From JBMZCV01 sp049613665 (GTDB lineage: Bacteria; Bacteroidota; Bacteroidia; Chitinophagales; UBA2359), in the NCBI GenBank assembly GCA_049613665.1, contig JBMZCV010000199.1:1-8819 (forward strand): 8,819 nucleotides of DNA, read 5' to 3'. The notes beneath the pieces were generated by a model. That model ran no database searches and had not been told where the DNA came from. It saw only the letters and a list, made by a program, of their open reading frames with translations. Positions 6,554 through 8,819 of the stretch are shown piece by piece (position 1 is the stretch's first letter; each line of letters opens with the position of its first letter). Made by a program: the position numbers and the translations under genes.

Positions 6554-6688
6554 AATGCTTTTGCCAATAAATAGAAATATTCGACCTAATTTATATTAAA
6601 AAATAAGGTAACTGTTTAAGCGTAAACTTTTGAGATGAAAAACTATTTTTTTTAATCACAATCGTTATTGCCGAATAGTTACAAAAAT

Positions 6689-6730
6689 AAAAAAGGACTT
6701 GAAATAATTGTTATTTCAAGTCCTTTTTTT
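6689..6730. terminator. Perfect 19-bp bidirectional terminator between convergent genes
   Basis: Bases 6689-6707 pair perfectly with 6711-6729 around a three-base loop. An A-run begins the stem and a T-run ends it, so it can act in both directions. It sits between the second ArsR gene (+) and pyrEF (-) and probably ends both transcripts. For pyrEF it lies about 150 bases past the stop. Confidence 0.85.
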
Positions 6731-6770
6731 ACTTTACTTAGTGTTATAAGTCGTTAGTCAAAACTGACTA

Positions 6771-6891
6771 AATTGTTTACTAAGTGCCAAGGACTATTTA
6801 ATAAACGGACGGTTTGAGCTAACGTATTGATATTCAATGTGTTAGTTTTCGCAATTTGTAGAATAAATCTGTCAGATTACTTAAGCATTTC
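6771..6891 (+). repeat. Dispersed intergenic repeat, best-preserved copy C
   Basis: The front block (6775-6808) matches the inverted copy at 147-180 at 32 of 34 positions. The middle holds a 12-bp stem, 6819-6830 with 6834-6845, with a three-base loop and adjacent G-T and T-G wobble pairs at 6824/6840 and 6825/6839. The exact 18-mer at 6850-6867 is shared with the copy at 5394-5411. The end block GATTACTTAAG runs into the last codons and stop of pyrEF, so the repeat and the gene end overlap or abut. Confidence 0.72.
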
Positions 6892-8305
6892 TATCTAAAT
6901 AAGCTTTCCAAGCTGCATTTTTGTAAGCGATAGTCGCTTCCACAGGATTTTCAGCCTTATAAATGCCACGCCCAACGATAATCACATCAGCACCTCTTTC
7001 GCTAAAAGCAATTTGCGGTGTGTTGTAAGTCTGGCCGCTATTATCGCCTTTTGCATGTAGGTGAACGCCCGGAGTAAATTGTAGCAAGCCCATATTTTTA
7101 CTCAAACGCTTTTGTGCCACCATACCCATCACACAATCAGCATTTTTCTCAGCAATTTGCACTGCTTTCATCATATATCTGCTATCTGTTAACGTGTCTT
7201 TTGTGGACATTTGAGCTATCAAAATTAAAGCCGTTTTATCCAAATAGCCTGTATCTTTGAGCGATGTAACACTAGCTTCGCCAGCCACTACATGAACGGT
7301 AACAACATCTGCCCAAGCTGCAATATTCATCAACTTTGACGTAAATTGCTTTTTGACAGTATTGCCTATATCTGCAAATTTGCTATCTTCAAATAGCAAA
7401 AAGTCGTGTTTTTGTGCCAAAGTTTGCAATTTCGCTACCGTTTCGGCATTAAAATCGCCATAAATATCGGCATGAAGCTTGAGCATACAAATATGTTCGC
7501 CTACTTTATCAGCCAAATCTAACAACTCTTGAGAGGTATCTACATCAGCCGAAAGTGTCAAATTGGTTTGCTTGCGTTGCATAATATCTAGCAAGCGTTT
7601 TGCAGTTGGATGTAAACATTTTTCTTGTCGCTCTTCATAAGAAGGTACAGGAAGCGGTTTTGTTGGCAAAGTTGTAACATTTAATTCTTTTGTCACATTT
7701 TTGCTAATAAATGTCAAAGTATCTTGATGCGTTTTTTCATCTATTTTTCCTTCTGCCAGCAAAAAGTCTAATACTTCTGTCATCGTAAACAAAAAGTGTA
7801 CTTGGTAGCCCATTTTCGCCAAAATAGTTGTGCCACCTTGCTCTCTATCCACCAATGCGATAGCGTGTTTCACTTTCAAACCTACTTCTTCAAGGTCTTT
7901 AATTGTACTAACAATGCTTACACCGCTTGTAACAATGTCTTCTACAACTATGCAAGATTGGCCAACTTCAAAATCGCCTTCAATCAACTTTTTTGTTCCG
8001 TAAGCTTTTCTTTGCTTTCTTTTCACCACCAATGGTGTATTATGCGTCATTGCTACGCCTGTTGCGATAGACAAAGCAGCGTAAGGCACACCACACAAAT
8101 AATCGAAAGGCAAAGGTTCGACAAGATTGGCAAGCTCGGCACAAACATCTTTTAGAAGTTGCGGATAAGAAATGATTTTGCGAAAATCGAGATAAAAAGG
8201 CGACATAATACCGCTTCTCAATTCAAATTTGCCAAACTGAATGGCATCTATATCAAAAAGTTCTGTTAGAATGGCTTGTTTTTTTGTCATTGTTTTAGTT
8301 ATCAT
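6881..8305 (-). CDS. pyrEF: Bifunctional orotate phosphoribosyltransferase / OMP decarboxylase (UMP synthase)
   Basis: One 474-residue protein carries the last two steps of de novo UMP synthesis. The OPRT domain (about 8-205) joins orotate to PRPP. It has LRSGIMSPFYLDFR, CGVPYAALSIAT, KRKQRKAYGTKKLIEG and the PRPP motif VVEDIVTSG (120-128). The OMP decarboxylase domain (about 230-474) opens LSADV (251-255). Its catalytic block FEDSKFADIGNTVKKQ (305-320) keeps the essential D307, K309 and D312. TPGV and the phosphate-binding VGRGI close the site. Order, length and many segments match eukaryotic UMPS (about 480 residues), not the separate bacterial PyrE and the shorter PyrF. One oddity is Ser308 where the eukaryotic motif usually has Arg (EDRKFADIG). 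The first ATG (8305) is chosen; a second at residue 6 (8290) is equally compatible. No promoter match is clear in the short leader, and the nested palindrome begins 58 bases upstream. Confidence 0.96.
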   Translation of the reverse strand: MITKTMTKKQAILTELFDIDAIQFGKFELRSGIMSPFYLDFRKIISYPQLLKDVCAELANLVEPLPFDYLCGVPYAALSIATGVAMTHNTPLVVKRKQRKAYGTKKLIEGDFEVGQSCIVVEDIVTSGVSIVSTIKDLEEVGLKVKHAIALVDREQGGTTILAKMGYQVHFLFTMTEVLDFLLAEGKIDEKTHQDTLTFISKNVTKELNVTTLPTKPLPVPSYEERQEKCLHPTAKRLLDIMQRKQTNLTLSADVDTSQELLDLADKVGEHICMLKLHADIYGDFNAETVAKLQTLAQKHDFLLFEDSKFADIGNTVKKQFTSKLMNIAAWADVVTVHVVAGEASVTSLKDTGYLDKTALILIAQMSTKDTLTDSRYMMKAVQIAEKNADCVMGMVAQKRLSKNMGLLQFTPGVHLHAKGDNSGQTYNTPQIAFSERGADVIIVGRGIYKAENPVEATIAYKNAAWKAYLDRNA

Positions 8306-8477
8306 CTAAGGAATTATTTTTTTATGAAAACTTTAGTATGCAATAATGTTGATATTTTCATCATTCAGCCGTTGTTTGGTGTTATCACCATAGCCGTCAG
8401 GATAGCAAGTTGAGCTTTTTGTTTTCGGCAATAAACCTTATTCACAAAATTTTAGATGAGCGATAATAGGAAAATAA

Positions 8478-8508
8478 GGTGGTAGGCATTTTGAAAATGC
8501 CTGCCACC
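8478..8508. repeat. Hairpin 1 of the nested palindrome
   Basis: GGTGGTAGGCATTTT (8478-8492) pairs with AAAATGCCTGCCACC (8494-8508) with one T-G pair. It shares its core, GGTGGyAGGCAyTT, with hairpin 3 at 8555-8587, so both derive from one palindromic unit. Confidence 0.8.
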
Positions 8509-8514
8509 ACATAT

Positions 8515-8540
8515 ATTTCAAAACAATAACATTTTGAAAT
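8515..8540. repeat. Hairpin 2, central, of the nested palindrome
   Basis: ATTTCAAAA (8515-8523) pairs perfectly with TTTTGAAAT (8532-8540) around an eight-base loop. It lies between the two GC-richer hairpins, near the centre of the whole element. Confidence 0.65.
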
Positions 8541-8554
8541 AAAAAGCAAATCTT

Positions 8555-8587
8555 AGGTGGCAGGCACTTCTAAAGTGCCTACCACCT
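8555..8587. repeat. Hairpin 3 of the nested palindrome
   Basis: AGGTGGCAGGCACTT (8555-8569) pairs with AAGTGCCTACCACCT (8573-8587) with one C-A mismatch and a three-base loop. The arms differ from hairpin 1 by transitions, several of them matched on both arms so that pairing is kept. Confidence 0.8.
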
Positions 8588-8752
8588 CGTTTTACGAAAA
8601 AAGTCGCTTTAATCCAATGATATTCATATTGTCGCTTACATTTTTTTTGTGAATAATGCCTAATACCCCTTTTGAGTATCATAACATTTAACTTTTTAAC
8701 TAACCTGACGGCTATGGTGTTATCACCAACAAGGGCGTAGAATTTTAGAAAT

Positions 8753-8776
8753 GACAGACCTTCGAGATGGGCTGTC
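8753..8776. other. Short hairpin outside the palindromic element
   Basis: GACAGACC (8753-8760) pairs with GGGCTGTC (8769-8776) with one mismatch and an eight-base loop. An alternative stem, TTCGA with TCGAA (8761-8765 and 8775-8779), overlaps it. Its role is unknown. The remaining bases to the window end hold no gene I can support. Confidence 0.3.
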
Positions 8777-8819
8777 GAATTTAAGCATAACAAGAATATT
8801 GTTTTTCGCTCCAAAAAGT

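Larger units (their letters stand above)
8363..8743. mobile_element. Nested inverted-repeat element, MITE-like, no transposase
   Basis: The two halves are imperfect mirror images. The outer arms are 8378-8401 and 8704-8727, where 22 of 24 bases match as inverted repeats (CCTGACGGCTAT plus GGTGTTATCACC). A weaker match extends out to 8363 and 8743. The next layer is TTATTCACAAAA at 8438-8449, inverted at 8645-8656. The inner layer is two strong hairpins at 8478-8508 and 8555-8587 around a small central one at 8515-8540. No convincing ORF lies inside. The layout fits a non-autonomous mobile or palindromic repeat element upstream of pyrEF. No flanking target duplication was identified. Confidence 0.55.

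Noticed and set aside
7796..8155. Forward ORF of 119 residues rich in Cys, His and Phe
   Set aside because: It is wholly antisense to the OPRT domain of pyrEF, whose motifs are unmistakable.
8478..8587. CRISPR-like repeats
   Set aside because: Only two related palindromic hairpins are present, with no regular spacing of further copies and no cas genes.
8518..8814. Reverse ORF of 98 residues
   Set aside because: It runs across the hairpins and inverted arms of the palindromic element and shows no recognisable domain.

Overview
The window looks like chromosomal DNA of an AT-rich Bacteroidota bacterium. The evidence is the very AT-rich spacers, the lack of clear Shine-Dalgarno sequences before most starts, and sites matching the phylum-specific promoter consensus (TTTG, about 19 bases, TAnnTTTG). 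The best such site precedes tsaB. I cannot fix genus or order from this sequence.

Layout: bases 1-1167 are mostly non-coding. They hold a possible tail of an upstream gene, a small reverse-strand ORF of unknown function, and two copies of a dispersed repeat. Bases 1168-2900 carry trpS (tryptophanyl-tRNA synthetase) and a TTG-started deoxynucleoside kinase gene, closed by a strong hairpin terminator. Bases 3059-3778 encode the tRNA1(Val) adenine-N6 methyltransferase TrmN6. A 767-base AT-rich gap with a good promoter leads into tsaB (4546-5235), which is needed for the tRNA t6A modification. Another gap holds a further repeat copy and a promoter candidate for the first of two tandem ArsR-type regulators (5780-6124 and 6221-6553). 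A perfect 19-bp hairpin terminator separates these from the convergent reverse-strand gene for a fused PyrE-PyrF enzyme (UMP synthase, 6881-8305). Upstream of that gene lies a roughly 380-bp nested palindromic element (8363-8743) with no convincing gene.

Most genes are housekeeping: tRNA charging and modification, deoxynucleoside salvage, and the last two steps of UMP synthesis. The intact enzymes do not form a single pathway. Transcription is + strand from trpS to the second ArsR gene and reverse for pyrEF.

The most notable features are: the UMP synthase, whose two domains both look eukaryotic in type and order; a family of about 115-bp degenerate intergenic repeats with a partly conserved internal stem-loop (three long copies, one inverted partial copy, one doubtful); and the large nested inverted-repeat element at 8363-8743. 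I see no defence system, CRISPR array, tRNA or rRNA gene, or transposase, and no convincing new multi-gene system.
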